Of a DNA stretch of 64,000 bases, positions 62,921-64,000 are shown one piece after another. The first letter of the stretch is position 1; every line of letters begins with the position of its first letter. The translations under genes were made by a program, and so were the position numbers. Below the pieces are notes generated by a model, which was not told the DNA's origin, did no database searches, and saw nothing but the letters and a program-made list of their open reading frames with translations. This DNA is from Taeniopygia guttata (taxonomy: Eukaryota; Chordata; Aves; Passeriformes; Estrildidae). The stretch is taken from assembly GCF_048771995.1 (NCBI RefSeq), contig NC_133060.1, positions 1,917,501 through 1,981,500 of the forward strand, written 5' to 3'.

Positions 62921-64000
62921 GTGAGCCGGGTTTGGGGCGAAAAAACGGGATTTTGGGCAAAAAATGGAAAAAAAAGTGATTTTTGGGCAAAAAATGAGAT
63001 TTTTGGGCAAAAAAATAGAGATTTTTTGGGGAAAATGGGAATTTGGGGGCACAGGAAGCGCCTCTGCGCCATCTGCGGGGACAGGAGCTCGGGTGAGCCG
63101 GGTTTGGGGCGAAAAAACGGGATTTTGGGCAAAAAATGGGAAAAAAAGTGATTTTTGGGCAAAAAAATTGAGATTTTGGGGGAAAAAACTGGGATTTTTG
63201 GAAAAAAAATGGGAATTTGGGGGTACAGGAAGTGCCTCTGTGCCATCTGCAGGGACAGGAGCTCGGGTGAGCCGGGTTTGGGGTGAAAAACCGGGATTTT
63301 GGGCAAAAAATGGGAAAAAAAAGTGATTTTTAGGCAAAAATGAGATTTTTTTGGGGAAAAAATGGAGATTTTTTGGGGGAAAATTGGAATTTTGGGGCAC
63401 AGGAAGCGCCTCTGCGCCATCTGCGGGGACAGGAGCTCGGGTGAGGAGAATTTGGGGCGAAAAAACGGGATTTTGGGCAAAAAATGGGAAAAAAAGTGAT
63501 TTTTGGGCAAAAATGAGATTTTTGGGCAAAAAAATAGAGATTTTTGGGGGAAAATGGGAATTTGGGGGCACAGGAAGCGCCTCTGCGCCATCTGCGGGGA
63601 CAGGAGCTCGGGTGAGGGGGATTTGGGGCGAAAAAACGGGATTTTGGGCAAAAAATGGGGAAAAAATGTGAAAAAATGGGCAAAAAATGGGAAAAAAATG
63701 GGGATTTTTGGCAAAAATTAAGAATTTGGGGCACAGGAAGCGCCTCTGCGCCATCTGCGGGGACAGGAGCTCGGGTGAGCCAGGTTTGGGGCGAAAAAAC
63801 GGGATTTTGGGCAAAAAATGGGAAAAAAATCGGGATTTTTGGGCAAAAATTTGATTTTGGGACAAAAAAATAGAGATTTTGGCAAAAAAATTGGGAATTT
63901 AGGGGCACAGGAAGCGTCTCTGCGCCATCTGCGGGGACAGGAGCTCGGGTGAGGGGAATTTGGGGTGAAAAAACGGGATTTTGGGCAAAAATGGGAAAAA
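62921..64000 (+). repeat. ~172-bp array with six copies of the RXRB exon 3 end
   Basis: 38-base fragments at 63055-63092, 63229-63266, 63403-63440, 63574-63611, 63737-63774 and 63911-63948. Spacing is 163-174 bp, in a ttgggcaaaaaatggg background. Each is preceded by CACAG (TACAG in the second) and followed by a GTGAG donor, so each has the outline of a micro-exon. Five read KRLCAICGDRSS exactly; the second has changed codons. All use AAG CGC/CGT CTC-type codons (AGT GCC in the second) where the true exon has AAG AGG CTC. The array runs past the window end. Confidence 0.92.

Noticed and set aside
62921-64000. CRISPR-like array of regularly spaced repeats
   Set aside because: The conserved 38-bp elements are RXRB exon ends with splice donors in a eukaryotic intron, and the spacers are themselves repetitive.

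Overview
The window is vertebrate, most likely avian, and probably from a small GC-rich (micro)chromosome. It holds two genes of the classical MHC neighbourhood in the divergent order known from mammals. SLC39A7 (ZIP7 zinc transporter) lies on the minus strand, about 2.1-47.0 kb with a probable 5'UTR exon near 51.7 kb. The start of RXRB (retinoid X receptor beta) lies on the plus strand, from about 55.35 kb and running off the right edge. The bird assignment rests on the compact exons, the repeat-filled introns and one solo LTR of a type resembling songbird LTRs. It is an inference.

Almost all the DNA that is not exon is tandem repeat. Layout: 1-2.0 kb, 3' flank repeat; 2.125-2.376, SLC39A7 last exon; 2.4-6.0, 17 units of a ~215-bp array carrying GC-box and YY1-like motifs; 6.4-14.2, an array holding 35 extra copies of the end of exon 6 with its splice donor; 14.244-14.440, exon 6; 14.4-21.4, C-rich minisatellites; 21.480-21.704, exon 5; 21.7-25.9, repeats with three copies of the end of exon 4; 25.954-26.049, exon 4; 26.1-34.4, repeats holding six complete copies of a 48-nt histidine-rich exon; 34.5-40.3, repeats with two copies of the end of exon 2; 40.348-40.516, exon 2; 40.5-46.6, repeats with one copy of the start of exon 2; 46.815-46.988, first coding exon; 47.1-51.5, a ~20-bp minisatellite of roughly 200 units; 51.7-51.95, CpG-rich promoter with TCTCGCGAGA and YY1 sites; 52.165-52.843, solo LTR inside a minisatellite; 53.4-55.35, GC-rich minisatellite running up to the RXRB start; then RXRB exon 1, a repeat intron, exon 2, a repeat intron, exon 3, and six copies of the end of exon 3.

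Every SLC39A7 coding exon is open, has GT/AG borders and joins its neighbours in phase. With one copy of the 48-nt exon the product is 380 residues; with all six it is 460. The HNFTDG and HELPHE zinc-site motifs are present, so the gene looks intact despite intron growth to about 45 kb. RXRB shows apparent frame breaks only around long G or C homopolymers, which are best explained by sequence error.

The most unusual observation is that intronic repeat units have repeatedly captured exon edges together with splice sites. This occurred at four SLC39A7 exons and one RXRB exon. One duplicated exon is frame-neutral (48 nt, six copies, His-rich); another would be frame-breaking if spliced (38 nt, six copies, RXRB zinc finger). 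The first introns of the two divergent genes also carry the same ~20-bp minisatellite family in mirror orientation around the shared promoter region.
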